Origin: Xiphophorus maculatus
Taxonomy: Eukaryota > Chordata > Actinopteri > Cyprinodontiformes > Poeciliidae
Length of the DNA: 64,000 nucleotides
Direction of reading: 5' to 3'
Assembly: GCF_002775205.1 (NCBI RefSeq)
Contig: NC_036453.1
Span: 5,731,103 to 5,795,102, forward strand
Made by a program: the position numbers and the translations under genes. Below the pieces are notes generated by a model. That model was not told the origin of the DNA, searched no databases, and saw only the letters and a list, made by a program, of their open reading frames with translations. Below, one piece after another: positions 51,501-63,983 of the stretch; the first letter of the stretch is position 1; each line of letters opens with the position of its first letter.

Positions 51501-54500
51501 CTTGGAGCTGCTTCAGTTTTTCAGCACGGTCACTTCCTGTTAGCTTGTTGTATGTGTTAGCATGTTTAGTCTGGTAGTGTCTCTTTACGTTGAAATCCTT
51601 AAACAAGGCAACCGTCTCATTACAAATTAGACAAGCACAATTGCCTTGATTTTCAGTGAAGTATTATAATTCCCATCTCTCTTGAAAGCGGCGGCCCTCA
51701 CTGTCAACTTGTTTTCTTTGCAGTGGCCATGGCAGAAATGAGTGGAGAGGGGTTCGCTGCACGGAGGCAGACTGATAGTATTAAAGTGGTGCTGCCACCA
51801 TTTGGTGAAAGGAGGAATTACAGTTTCAAGTTTTATGATTTATTTATTCTGTTTCACAGTGCAGGCGGGCCATAAATAATACATTATAAAACCGAAGCTG
51901 GAACCGAACCGGGCCGTATAAAATCTGACCGCGGGCCGTGATTGGCCCCCGGGCCGGACTTTGGACATGCCTGTGATAGACCAACACACCGGAAATTCAG
52001 TCACAATTTCTCTCCAAAAAAGTTGAAGCTCAGAAGCGTATTTATGATCGTCAGTTATCAAATCTTGCCTCATATTCTCAGTTAAGTTTAAGTCTGGATT
52101 TTGAACAACTTATAATTTTTTTGTGTTAGAAAATGTTAAAAGTTACAAAAATTCTAAACTGTACAAACACGCACCATAGTTTTGAAATAATAGTCAATGG
52201 CAGGTGCATTGATGGCGTAATTGTTACATACCCCCTTGTGCCCACTTCAGTGCATTAACTTAATCTGTCTTTAATATTATTGATGTGTAAAACAAATCCT
52301 ATTTAGGATTTAACAACATTTAGCCTGATGGGCGGGCACATAGTCTGGTGACCCGCCAGGCTTATAACACTCTGGGGGAAACCCTGCAACGGTTTTCTAC
52401 GGCCTTTCCAAAGTTACTACTGGCATCCTTAATAATTCCCCCATCAACTGTTTCCTTTCCTGAGCTGTTGGTTAAAGTGGACAGCCATCTCTTGAAAGAT
52501 CTTTTGTGTGTTTTCAGATATAATTATGTGCTTTCCGCATCTTTATTCCTCATCTGTCTGCTGTGTTCCTGGGTCTTCATGATGTCGTTTGTTCTCTAAT
52601 AAACTTTTAAGACCTTCAAATGGCTGGATTTATTCTGATCTGTTTGGATTTACTAATTCAGTGACTTTGGAAAGCAGCTGGGTTTTATTTTGGGGTGTCA
52701 GAGTAAAGGAGACTGAATACCATGTACAGAATAAGTGCAGTGAGTCCCAGTTACCTTAGATTTATACTTTGAACCATCCAGACTGAAGAAATGAATTAAG
52801 ACGAACAAAGACGGAAGTTTTATTCAGTTTTATGTGTGCTGCGTTTTTAAACAGATATGCTGATGGAAGCATCGTGACATCCTTCATGTAGATCATTTCC
52901 TCTGTAAATAAAGACTTGTGTAACTTCTCCTTTTTGAAACGTTCCCCTCATGAAGCTTCAGTGTGACTGCACTGGTTTCCTTCCAGGCATGATAGTAGAG
53001 CCAGCAGCCTCCCGCTCCTCCCTCCTCCTGCTTCTGCAGGAATCTTAGTATCTCTGCAATGTTCAGCCAGCTAGCTAAATACCACAGGAAAACATAAAGT
53101 CTGTAAAACAAGTTCTTAGTTTACAGTGAACAACAAACAAGGGCTCCTCCTCATTCCTGCAGTCACTTCCTGAGTTTTTGTTTGTGTTGATGGCTGCAGT
53201 TAATTCAATTATGGAGAATTCAATAGCTTCCAGCTGACACATTTTCCACTTAACAAATAACTGGAAAAGCATTATGAACTTAATGCCTGTGAAAAAATTA
53301 TCAGGTATTTATTAATAAAAGAGGTTATTTATTTAAACAAATCTGCTGTTTTATTGATAAGATCTTGCAGCATGACTATTTCTTTTGGTATTTTCTTGTG
53401 TAAAAGTAGTGCTATAAATTCTGTGCTTCTGCTCAGTTTTTATTTTTTTGCTGTGCTCCATTTTTTATTTATTCACCCTAAAACTTGCAGATCCCTACTA
53501 TCCCACACTCTGCTCATCCTTCATTGTGAGCCTCAGTGAGGTCATTTAGTGATCTGGTGTGCATTGGAAGCCAGTCTCCACCCCCCAGCTGAATGCTTCG
53601 GTTGCATTCAGCTGAGCTCTCGTCTTTAGGCTGCTCGTGTTGAGTGACATCAGCCTTCAAGTATGCAGCCCGTTGTTTCTGAGCCAGGCGGGATTGGGTG
53701 GCTGTATTCATCTCAAGGTGCAGTCTGCTCTCTCTCGACCGCTTCAGTTCAGATAGATGATCAAACACTTCCAGCAGTTTTTCCTGCCAGGTTTAGTTTG
53801 CTCTATATTTGAGATCTTTGTCTGTTATGTTCTGGGATAGACAACAGTATATTGGTTGTGGACTCTCATTTGTTAAAAATAGAATGGGTAACGTAATAGA
53901 AACTTTAATAGATCCCATAAGTAGGAAACTCTTCATTTTTGAGGCTTTTCATCCATTCTCTGTTCACAAGTCTCTTGTCCCTTCATGTGGGAGATTATTC
54001 GCGCTCATCCCTGCTGCAGGCGCTAATTAACTAAATCTCGGCACACATAACTGATGGTTTTTACATCTGCACACTGAGCAGAATGTCTTTGATGTTGTAT
54101 AGAAAGTGAACGTGTCTTTTTACTGTCAGTTAATATATTTACCATATGTTTTCCTCCTGACATGCACCAGATGTCTAATGTTTTGTCTCGTGTCTTCCAG
54201 AATGAGGAGAAACGTAATCTCAGCTTGGGCGGCCATGTTGGATTCGACAGCCTCCCTGACCAACTGGTCAGTAAATCAGTCACACAGGGTTTTTGCTTCA
54301 ACATCCTCTGCGTAGGTGAGTAACAAAATGTGTTTGTGTGATGATAAAGTGTGAAATATTGGATGTGGCTGAAGACATGGTAACCAGAGGAGAGCTGGTG
54401 GTGGAAACAACCTACTGTTGGAAAAACAATCCATAGACACAATTACGTCCAAGAGCTTTTTCATGTTAACTTTATTTAAGATGAAGTAAAGTTAAATGTA

Positions 54501-56881
54501 TGAAAATAACAGTGACTACAGAAAAGGAAATAAAACAAGGCGTTTAGCCAAAACTAAAACAAAATTTGAAAAAGAGTCTACTGGACATAATTTAGTGAGG
54601 TTTTAGGGTGAATAAATTCTTGGTAGTAAATGCACTGATCAGAATTTATTGGTTGATTTACAATCCCAGCTTTTTGTGTTGTGTTGAAATAAAACTATTA
54701 ATTTAAATCAAATTGGAGTTGAATTTAATAACTTGGTTTTGATTTATCTTTACCATTTTGATTTAGCAATAGCATGGCTGGCATAGCACAGCAGTCTGTG
54801 TGTATCTCCTACAGAATTGTATCTTCACCTTAACTAATTAAAGGCTGACCACATTTCCATGACGACAGGATGAAACAGAGTTAATTTCCCAGCATGGTTG
54901 GGCTGAAGTCGAACTGTTGATGTATAGTCATGTGGTTCTTGGATGTTCGTTTTCACACGCACCCTTCACAGTCCTCAAGATAGGACTGCTTTCTTGCAAA
55001 GTGAAGGAACTGCAGACATGTGTTGACATGTTGCAGAAAATAGCTTTCTTCTAAATGGTTTTGATCAACTGTGTTTTCTTTCTTAATCTTTATTTATGAA
55101 AATCTCATTTATATTAAAAATAACTCTGTAATGACATCAACTCTGAAGGGTGTTATTGTTACCATGGTCTGGTGAGACTTGCACATGGTGAGCTCATATA
55201 TCTAGTTTTTGTTTGACTATGAAAACCATCTGCTGTTGATGTTATTTCACCTCCACTAATTTTATAATTTTTCAAGTGCTCACTATCATTTGTTCATGCA
55301 TTCTGAAGTTTTCTCAGATTTTTTGTCAGCACTTTTACTGGTTTTTATTGACTTAATTTCAGGCTACAAGAAGCTCTGGTTCTTTGAAAGTAAAGTGCCA
55401 AGAATTCACAGATAACTAGACTTTTTCACAGTGGTCTCTGCATAATTGTGTTGACAAGATACCCAAGCTATCTCTGAATAATTTAGTCAACTAACTTTGT
55501 TTTATCTTTTTTTTCTCTCACAGGAGAAACTGGCATTGGCAAATCAACATTAATGAACACACTGTTTAACACCATGTTTGAAAATGAGGAGGCGAGCCAC
55601 TACCAGAATGGCGTGTATCTGCGGCCGCGAACCTACGACCTCCAAGAGAGCAACGTCCACCTCAAACTAACGATTGTTGATACCGTTGGGTTTGGTGACC
55701 AGATCAACAAGGAGGACAGGTAAATTTGATAAAATAACAGATCACAGCACTGAAAGATCTTAGTAAATGCCAAGTTTTCTGTAAATCATAAGTGATGTAG
55801 TTTTTTTGTTTTTTTTTCAAATCCATTCCTCATCTTTACATTTCCACTTATAAGATGTTGCTATGCAAATGTTGATGTGGATACCAATGAGAGAAACGGA
55901 GTATATCACTCTGGAATTCCACACATATTTCTTGTGTCTTGTGGGACTAGAAGGGGAGGAGGTGGGAAAAATAAAGAGGAAGTAGTTTATTTTTTTTTTA
56001 AAACATTTAGCTGTGGAATGGCGTGTACTCGCTGTGGCTCAGCCAGCAAGCTGCACTCTCACGCTCTTTGATAGCAGTGTTCTCTGTGGGCCTTATGAAC
56101 CAACACGCTGAAGGACGGACCCTGCAGCGAGCTGGAAATGAACACAGGGAGCTTCAAAAGGTCAGAGCGTGTGCATACCACAGAGAAGATTGAAGAGAGA
56201 TGTGAAGGTAGAGGACAGATGACTGTAAACATGGTGCTTACTGAGGAAATGGAAAAGATTGTTAACCTCTGTCTCACTATGAGCAATAAAATGTTAGTGA
56301 TGTGGGACATCCTGAAGTTGAGTAGGAGCCAAGATGGTTTAATCGTCACTACTGCATGACACAATTAACAACATTCATCTGCTTTATTATAAGCTTTTCT
56401 TGTTAAAATATTTTGCAATGTAAGATTAAAATGATTATTTGAGAACAAACTAAGGAACTGTGTTGAATTTAAAGGCTGACTTCATACAGCAGCAGCTCTG
56501 CACTTTGAGCTCATCTCTGCTAAGCCTAAATGTGCTTCATCTAAAATAAATATGTAAAAAAAACATGTCAGACATCACAGGTAGAATTTCAAATGTGCTC
56601 AAGGCTGGGAGAAATAAGACGGCAGCAGAAATGACTCATGGAAATAAGATATTAACAGAGGAGCTAATGAGTTGTCAGATGATTTTGTGCAGCTATTGCT
56701 ACCATTGACACTATGTACTTTTTTTAAAATGCATTTTTGATGGAAAGCACTGCTAGTCTTGGGCTTCTAAGTTTAGCTGAATTGAGTTATTGACTGTCCT
56801 GAACTCTGTGTCCCCTTTATTTTTTCACCACAGTGTTTCAGTGTGTTATTTGAGTCTCTTTCCTGGATAGACAGAGCTAAG

Positions 56882-56916
<35 letters not shown>

Positions 56917-59900
56917 AGTACTCCTGGCTTAATTCTTACTTGCATAGCTGCAGCTGCACACCAGTGGCTTTAATGAGTAAAGCCACTGGTTAAGCTGCTG
57001 CTGTCACTAGCTTTCTGTACAATTAGTTTTTCCCTGCTCATAGAAAATACCCCCATCCCAGGGCTTATATTTAGCTTTGCCTCTTTTCAGGTCATTTGAC
57101 AAACCTATGGCTGCCATTACATTTTCTTTGTTTTAGACCATGCCCCTGCCTTCAGGACTTCTGTCCTTAACTGTTTCTCTTCACTGACTGAAGCTATCAG
57201 TTTATGTCTTGCTGAGATTTTGCTGTTCCTAACTTTGTGCAGCCTTTTTAAAAATTCTTATTTAAATACCGTTTGTACTTTTGTTTTTCTTACCCATAGA
57301 AATGATTAATTAGCTTTTCTTCAAGAAGCCGTTAACAAAGCTGTTGCACCCTCAAGTCTAGATACTTTGTGTTTCTTCTTGGTGGAAAAGACTCCTTGCT
57401 TGGGGCTTCTGTGCTTTTTCTTCATTTGGTTTTTGTCCTCTCAGTTCTTAGCCATTCATGACAGATGCCACTTTTTGCAGAGTCTGCTGTTCAGATTATT
57501 TGAATTAAATTTGGACTGAACGGTTTGACTTGTAGGTCTTTAAAGGGATTTAACTTGACATTTGTTTCAAATTGTTGCTACACATAAAAGTACTAAACTA
57601 AGTACATTTTACATATTTACAGGGTGTAGATTTCTACTGAAAGCTCTGTGACAAGTGTTAAAGTCAAACTTGGTTTTGGAAAACACAGCATTTAGTGAGA
57701 TTTGTATAAGGAACAAAATGTCTTGATCCGGACATCCCAAACAAAGATAGCAACAGAACATAAACAGAGAAAACCCTGGGGCTGAAAAAACATCATCTGG
57801 TTTAAAAAGAAATTAACTTTTATTTGTGGGATATATTCGTGATGAAAAATGAACCAAACTGTACATATTATATGCTGCTGTATTTAAATCAAATGATTCA
57901 AACACATGCTTACTTTAAAGGAAATTACTGTTTCCAGGTCAAGCCAATTGAAATTAGACTGCAGATAAATTCTGCAGCTGCACTGAAAACTGATTTACCA
58001 TTTTTGGAGGGTATTTTTTTTTTGTTCATGTAATCAAGCAGCTGTGAGCAAGTTGAAGTGTATTTCAGCCATTCTGTTAGTTTTTCCAGTGCCATTTTTT
58101 ACGTTTCTTAAAATTTCTTTGGTTAATTAAAGAAACTTGTTCTATGATGTTAAGAAACATTATGCTGTTGCTGTCTGTTTGTAATAGTGTTTTACTTTTA
58201 GAAAAACTCTGGGTTTTATCCACATCTTTAAATTTCTCATGAGAAAAACATGACCAAACTGAAGTTTTCATGTTTATATCCCACACGAACAGACTGATTG
58301 TAGTGTTTCAGTCAGAGGTCAGTAAAATCATTTTTGAACTAAGCTGTACAACACTAAGCTGAGAACTTGGCATTGAATCAGAACACACAGTAACTGAAAA
58401 CATAATTCTCCTGATTTGTTTATTCAGCGACAAGTTCATATTTCCTTACAGATTCATTATAACACATGAATGGGAAGAAAAATATTTAGCTTTAGCAAAA
58501 AGGCATAAATCCGACTTGTTTTTGGCTCTATCCACAGTTACAAGCCAATCGTGGACTACATCGACACCCAGTTTGAAAACTATCTGCAGGAGGAGCTGAA
58601 AATCAAACGCTCGCTGTTTAACTACCATGACACCAGGATCCACATCTGCCTTTACTTCATCGCCCCAACAGGACACTCCCTCAAGTCCCTGGACCTGGTC
58701 ACAATGAAGAAACTGGACAGCAAGGTATACATAAGTGACATGCACGCTCTTTTACCCTATGGCCTAGAAACTAACTCCTGCTTACCTGAAATCCAAACCT
58801 CTCCTTCACTTTGAATGGAGGGGATATGAATGAACTGCTGGGATTCCTCATCTGTCTCTGTCAGGGTGTGGATTCTTTGTTCTGAAAGAAAAAAAGACTT
58901 AAGTTTTCACTTGGTGGTAGGGTTTCAGGAAGAGGTATTTTGAGGTAACATGAGTTGTTTTTGTTCCTTTTTTTGTTATAAAAATTGACTTTAAAATCCT
59001 AGATTATAAACAATCTGTTTTTTGTGAATACCATCAAATTGAAAAGACAACGTAAAAGACATTTACTGCAAATGTAGTTTTATTTTCTTTTTCAGAACTA
59101 CAAATAACTATTATATTTTCCTACTTTCTTGATACATTCAAATTGAACTATCTGAACAAGGCCATGTTTATAATAAAAAGTATTTTAGTTTCAGAGCGTG
59201 CTGTCTCCAAAAGGCACAATGCAGATTCACAAATATACCATGGTTAGTTAAACAAAGGATTCACATCTCTGAAAATATGCAAATATAAGTTCCTCCAAGT
59301 TTAGCTCACAATTTTTTTAAATTGAATGTACTGTTTCTCGTGATAATTTCTACAAAATTATTAAAAAACGAAAGCTGCCTCAGACGTGAGAGAGTGAGTT
59401 TTGATTTGCTAATATAGCTTTACACAAACCATAAGAAGGTTTTCTGTCATAAATGATCAATCCTCTTCTTTTTTAGTTCAACCAGGTGGGTTGACAAAGA
59501 GTAGTCTGGGTTACTCAGCTCTGCAGTTAAAAAGGATTTCACTATGAATTTAAAATAAAAATGACAATATTGCAAACTAAGATTTTAAACTATTTAACAT
59601 CTTATGATAGCTACTAGCACAGTTAGCTAAACGCAGGGACAAGAATTAGTAGATCCTAACCTTAACTGATATTTCCAAAAGATTTCCAACATTTGCTAAT
59701 CCTGCATGTTTCTTGACACAGAAATGAAATTCTGTAAAGGATAAAACAGCAACTTTGCTGGAATACGTTGCATGCATTTTTTTCCCCTATAGTTACCATT
59801 TCTAAACCTTCTAACACTTTTTTCCTTTCTTTGACTTCATTACCTCTTTGACAAGACTAACCTTGAAAACTGCTGAGTCTTTTTGACTTCATGACTTCTA

Positions 59901-62900
59901 CATGCAGTGTTCATTGATATGGAGAAGGCTGTTTTCTTCCAGTCAAGGTTGCTCAAACATAAATCTGCTTCGAGTCACTGCTGTTTTCTCAGTTCATCGT
60001 TCCTTTTTATATGCTTTTGTTTTGACTGTAATCCAAAAACATTTTCATAAAAACCTTTAGAAATTGTCCTCTTGGTGGCATGTCTAATAAATTTAAGTTT
60101 GACTTTGACATATCTGCAGCTGACATGCTTGCAGGTCAATAATCAACTGCGTTCTAGTCAATAGTCACACTCAAACGTATCGATTTCTGGCATTTTCATT
60201 GCTCTCGTGCAAGTTTTACTACTGACACTATTGGCTTGCGGCTAATCTGTTTTGCTGCATTTCTGTTTAGTGTAGCTGACTAGACATGCAACCCCTGGCA
60301 TTATTCCAGCCAGACAATATGATGAAAATAATCTCCTCAAAAATAGAGAGCGTAAAGTAAATCAGTTTGATTTTAAGCAACATTGTTGGGATTGGAAAAG
60401 TTGAACCTGTAGGTTTTTGCATTTTATTTTTAGTTGGAAATATTTTTACCTGAAATAAGTCAGATTATGGCTACATTGTTATAGTCATAATTAATGAATG
60501 GGGTGTATATCATGAAAATCTTTAAAAAGTAATAGGAGAGACGGAGGCAATTTTTAAAAAATCGTAATAAAAGTTTATTAAATGACTTCAATGCATTAAG
60601 CTTTTTTTGATGGTTTGAAGACAAAGTTTTTGTAGTTTTATATAATTAACATCAAGCCATAAGACATTTTCAGTAATCAAACATTTGTTGCATCATCAAT
60701 TTGATGCACAGCGTCTTGTTCTGAGATAGTTTACTTGCCACCCACACAGTGTTTCTTTGTTATGGCTACTGACAGCTCTGCTGCACAAATGACTGAGGCA
60801 GTCTTTGAGCCGTTAGTTTTGTGGGGTTTTTTGCCGGTGCACAAGTAATAAATCCTGAATAAACAGATGGAGATCGTGTAACTAGAACCTGCTGCTTTTA
60901 CCTCTGCCAACCTTCAATTCATGTCTGCCAAATACCTCCCGATACTATTCATAGCACTTACTGCTAGCTTAGCCAAGACTCACTCTCAAGGAACAGAAAC
61001 TGGGTCGTGTTTAGGGAAAATATATAAAATGAGTGTGCAATGGCTCAAAAGACTTCTTCAGAATTAATTTAGGTTTTTTATTTATTACGACTTAACCCAA
61101 TTCACAAAACATTGGCCGTTGTTAAAGCCTTGAAAAGGGAAGCCAGGCTACAATTTTGAGCTAAGACTAAACCTGTTCACACTTCAGATAAAGGGAAGAG
61201 ATCCAAATATCAGAACTCCTGGTGAGTCAGTTGAGCTGACCACTGAGCTTCAGAGCTGTTTAACAGCCAATAGGACGATCAAATCCTGGCACATGACATT
61301 TGCCAGCTGTCTACTGACACAATCCAAATAATCACAGCACACACAGCCAAGTCTCTAACCTGCTGTTGTGAAAAGAGGATGTCATTTACCTGAGCGAAAG
61401 TTTTCTAGATTTTCAAGTTGAAACTGGTGAGCTGTTGATGTTTTACAGTTTGAAGCCTCAGTACTTTATTTGTGGCTGATAGTGTTTTTTAAAGTAAAGA
61501 TCCAACTTATGTTTGTGATCAGCTTTTGCCCTAAAATTGATTAAAATGAGACATAATATCTCAATGTATTGTGCTTATATTTTCAAATTTATGAGCACAG
61601 GGGTCAGACTCATTACACACACCATCCATACTCCTATCCAGCCTGCTAAACTCTCCTCTACATGTTTACAAGATTTATCTGCTAGCAGGCGATGCAACAC
61701 ACTGAGCACCTTTGTTTAAGTAACTGTCACTGTGACGGGCTGTAATATTAACATGTTGATGTCAGTTGAGGACATGAAACATGAAACAGTTAGCTTTGTT
61801 GTTTTTATCTGATTTTATGTTCATGTATTTTGTATAATTTTGCATTGCTCTTGATATGGATTAGCTTTGCTAGATGTACTTCACTGATTCTAACCTGCTT
61901 TTATTTTATCATTTAACTTAAAACAGGAGATTCAGTAAAATAATTTAGTTTTTTGACAGTGCAGAATAACTTGATGGTAAAATTACCGTCCATACTGTGT
62001 CAGATAAGGTTTAGTCTGAAAACTGAAAAAGATAATTGATCTGTGTATTTTTGTCTGACATGTATTTATGTGACAGGTGGGGAAAAAAAACTTAACAAAC
62101 GTTTTTTGGCCTTTAAATTTTCATGTCAAACGTAGAATCGAAATGTTGTTATATAAGCAGAAAAAAGGATGATTTTTATATATAACATTATAATTTGATA
62201 TGACGATGGACAGACTGTTAAAAAGGATCAAGACTTCTAATAAAGTTTTCAATTCAAGATTTTTTTCTATAAATATTTGTGATTATATTACAGTCTTAAT
62301 TGAGTGAATTGCCATTAATATTCTGCTGGTTTAGGGAAAATAAAACGCAAAGTGTCACAAACTGCATTACAGCTGTTTTTCTAGTGATTGTTTTCTACAT
62401 GTGAACTGAAAGGTATTTACAGCTGGTGGTCCTGGTTGTTCACAGCAAACAGAGCTATTTTGGCTTTCTGGTCAGCTGGGAAAACCCGGCTGTGGGAAGT
62501 GAACAAGCATCACTGTCCGCTCCTTCCTTTGCCTACATGTCCAGCCATGTTCCCCTCCATGTCCTTCAGGAGACATACAACGCCGTTATCAGTCCTGGGT
62601 AGCGATTAGTGAACACGGTTGTTAAATAAGGGTGAGAACATGATGCTGGGGTGCCCAGCTGCAGATTAATGATCCAGCAAAGTGTGATGAGGTTGTAATT
62701 TGACTCCTAATGAGAGCTGGCTTTTGCTCAGAGGCTCACTGTGGGATTGATTTGAGTGGATCTGTGGGAGTTTTCACATCATCCCAGATAGATTTTCAGC
62801 AAAGCAGCTGTATGGAAGAATGCAGACGAATTATATTTATTTCTGCACATCTGTTGCTGATTCTGTAAGGAATGCAGTTTGTTTTCATAATGGCATCTTA

Positions 62901-63847
62901 TTCTATGAATGTCCATCAGTTCTAGCTGAACTTATTTACTGTTTTGCTTTCCTGGCACCTGTGGTAAATATGTGTAAGAGTAATCAAATAATCACTTTTG
63001 CTGGAGGCTTGATGACTCCAACATGGCTCTTTTTTAGCCCTCATCTTTGGAGATATTTTTTTTCTCTTATTTATGAGAAAAATAAAATTGTCACTGTTGC
63101 AATTATTTTAGACTTTTATAATCACTTAACTCACAGTATATGTGGAAAGTTTAGATGAGTTGCTATCTTCATCTTAATATTCCTTAGTTAAATTGCATGT
63201 TGTTATTTTGTAGGACAGCTGAGAGTTACAGGACTATGCGTTACATTTTATTTCTTCCCCAAAGAAACAGGAAGCCATGAATTACTGAAAAAAGTGAGTA
63301 AAGTAAAAATATTAATTCAATTCTATTCAAAATTACATTATTAATCCAAGAAGGAAATTACATGTTGCTGTAACTCGTATCATATGGCTTTCTTCAGCAG
63401 TAATATAGATGCTTATGGCTCTGTGAATCTCCTGTGTTACAGCAGTTCTGAAGAAGCCTCTGACTGAAGAACCTCTGACAAAAAACAAGAAAAAGTGCTG
63501 CTGTTAATTATTGTGAAAAACGTGTCGAATTCCGAGGCAGATGGACTCAGACTGAATCCACACTTGCATATTTTCGTGCATATGGCAAACTCATAAGTGT
63601 CACATAATTTGCATGTTTTTTTTCTTCGTTGCTTAAAGACGTATTTCACCGTCTACCCTTTTGGTTGGTTTCATCCTCTCTTTAGGTCAATATTATTCCC
63701 ATCATTGCCAAAGCGGACACAATCTCCAAGAGCGAGCTTCACAAATTCAAAATCAAGATAATGAGTGAACTCGTGAGCAACGGCGTCCAGATCTATCAGT
63801 TCCCGACAGACGATGAAGCTGTTAGTGAGATCAATGCCTCCATGAAC
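42509..63847 (+). CDS. SEPTIN8: Septin 8 (SEPTIN8), first five coding exons, 3' end outside window
   Basis: Coding exons: 42509-42538, 54201-54315, 55524-55719, 58538-58724 and 63686-63847. All have GT-AG borders and the frame is continuous for 230 residues. Septins are GTP-binding proteins that assemble into hetero-oligomeric filaments at membranes and on actin. The N terminus [10 protein letters not shown] followed by [17 protein letters not shown] is diagnostic of the SEPTIN8 type. Nucleotide-binding motifs seen: G1 GETGIGKST (49-57), G3 DTVGFGDQ (101-108) and G4 AKAD (184-187). The segment [20 protein letters not shown] region (about 120) and the [13 protein letters not shown] block (about 210) also fit. 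The rest of the G domain and the C-terminal coiled coil lie beyond the window. Exon 1 codes for only 10 residues and intron 1 is 11.7 kb. A SEPTIN6/11 paralogue is less likely given the N terminus and the SOWAHA neighbour. Confidence 0.93.
43217..43398. mobile_element. hAT-type MITE with 8-bp target duplication
   Basis: The ends are inverted repeats: cattgtttcccaaccctgg on the left and ccagggttgggaaacactg on the right. The flanks ctctagaa (43209-43216) and ctgtagaa (43399-43406) form an 8-bp target-site duplication with one mismatch, the hAT signature. The element is 182 bp and non-coding. I know this element type as abundant in fish. It lies in SEPTIN8 intron 1. Confidence 0.8.
44090..44330 (+). 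repeat. Non-LTR retroelement 3' end
   Basis: aaaacccacctgtttagagt, then tgcctttgattag, and at the end agcactttgaactgccttgt, then tgctgaaatgtgctatacaa, then ataaact. This is the conserved tail of a widespread fish LINE/SINE family. Confidence 0.6.
46184..46245 (+). repeat. Retroelement tail (gataagataaatctttattg)
   Basis: A short agata-rich start is followed by aatctttattgtcattgtca, then caaggacaacgaaatttta, a pattern common at the ends of fish non-LTR elements. Confidence 0.55.
49280..49560 (+). mobile_element. Degraded Tc1-like fragment
   Basis: ccacagtgaaacaaggtggt, then ggccgtatcgtgatgtgggt, and further on ttttggaatggcctgatcaaagtc resemble the GGGSIMLWG-coding and WPSQSPD-coding parts of a Tc1-like transposase gene, in sense. 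There is heavy decay and no open frame. Confidence 0.55.
50410..50449. repeat. (GT)n microsatellite
   Basis: An interrupted run of gt dinucleotides with one 'aggc' break. Confidence 0.95.
50640..52740 (-). mobile_element. Tc1-like element split by a hAT insertion
   Basis: 50640-50724 is Tc1-like terminal repeat (ataccccttgagctttacat then gttacaaccacatacttcag then ttttatgtgatagac). The same repeat resumes at 51974 after the hAT element. Further antisense pieces follow: tctcagttaagtttaagtct (about 52076), agtggacagccatctcttga, gtgttcctgggtcttcatga (about 52563) and gtcagagtaaaggagactga (about 52698). About 52110-52430 does not match the family and may be another insertion or a diverged segment. 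The element is inactive. Confidence 0.65.
50725..51973 (-). mobile_element. hAT (Charlie-like) transposon with exact 8-bp target duplication
   Basis: The ends caggggtgtccaaact and, in reverse complement, caggcatgtccaaagt are imperfect terminal inverted repeats. Both flanks carry tgatagac (50717-50724 and 51974-51981), a perfect 8-bp target duplication. The interior encodes on the minus strand the N-terminal part of a hAT transposase: a CLICNE zinc-finger-like motif (about 51640), [15 protein letters not shown] and [14 protein letters not shown] (51500-51606), then [14 protein letters not shown] (about 51400) ending in a stop. Most of the catalytic region is missing, so this is a deleted, non-autonomous copy. 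Confidence 0.88.
53514..53783 (-). CDS. Unidentified reading frame, possible terminal exon
   Basis: A minus-strand frame of about 89 codons in SEPTIN8 intron 1 has higher GC and a more protein-like composition than its surroundings. It begins just after a cag that could be an acceptor (reading [19 protein letters not shown], a heptad-like, charged helix) and ends at TGA. It continues through [16 protein letters not shown] to [13 protein letters not shown] do not recognise the family. The pyrimidine tract before the candidate acceptor is poor, and I found no partner exon upstream on this strand. It could be the last exon of an antisense gene, a retrocopy fragment, or chance. Confidence 0.25.
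   Translation of the reverse strand, partial: EKLLEVFDHLSELKRSRESRLHLEMNTATQSRLAQKQRAAYLKADVTQHEQPKDESSAECNRSIQLGGGDWLPMHTRSLNDLTEAHNEG
56884..56912 (+). repeat. poly(T) run
   Basis: 29 consecutive t in SEPTIN8 intron 3. It could be the poly(A) tail of a minus-strand retroinsertion, but no element body was recognised next to it. Confidence 0.9.
58725..63685 (+). other. SEPTIN8: SEPTIN8 intron 4
   Basis: A 4.96-kb intron. Apart from a retroelement tail at 63315-63412 I see no exon, hairpin or named repeat. Short open frames are random in appearance. Confidence 0.6.
63315..63412 (+). repeat. Retroelement tail
   Basis: aaaattacattattaatcca, then agaaggaaattacatgttgc, then tgtaactcgta resembles a common fish LINE/SINE 3' end. 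Confidence 0.5.
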
Positions 63848-63983
63848 GTAAGTCACATTTTGTTTTACTTTACAGAACTGGATGGTTTCATCTGGCAAAT
63901 TCATATATTCTTTTAAGATTGGCATGAAATGTTACCTTAGTGGCGTCACTTTGCAAGCCAACAGATTTTTATTTATATGCAGA

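Noticed and set aside
56059..56364. 101-codon minus-strand frame in SEPTIN8 intron 3
   Set aside because: No recognisable motif, and no supporting splice sites seen.
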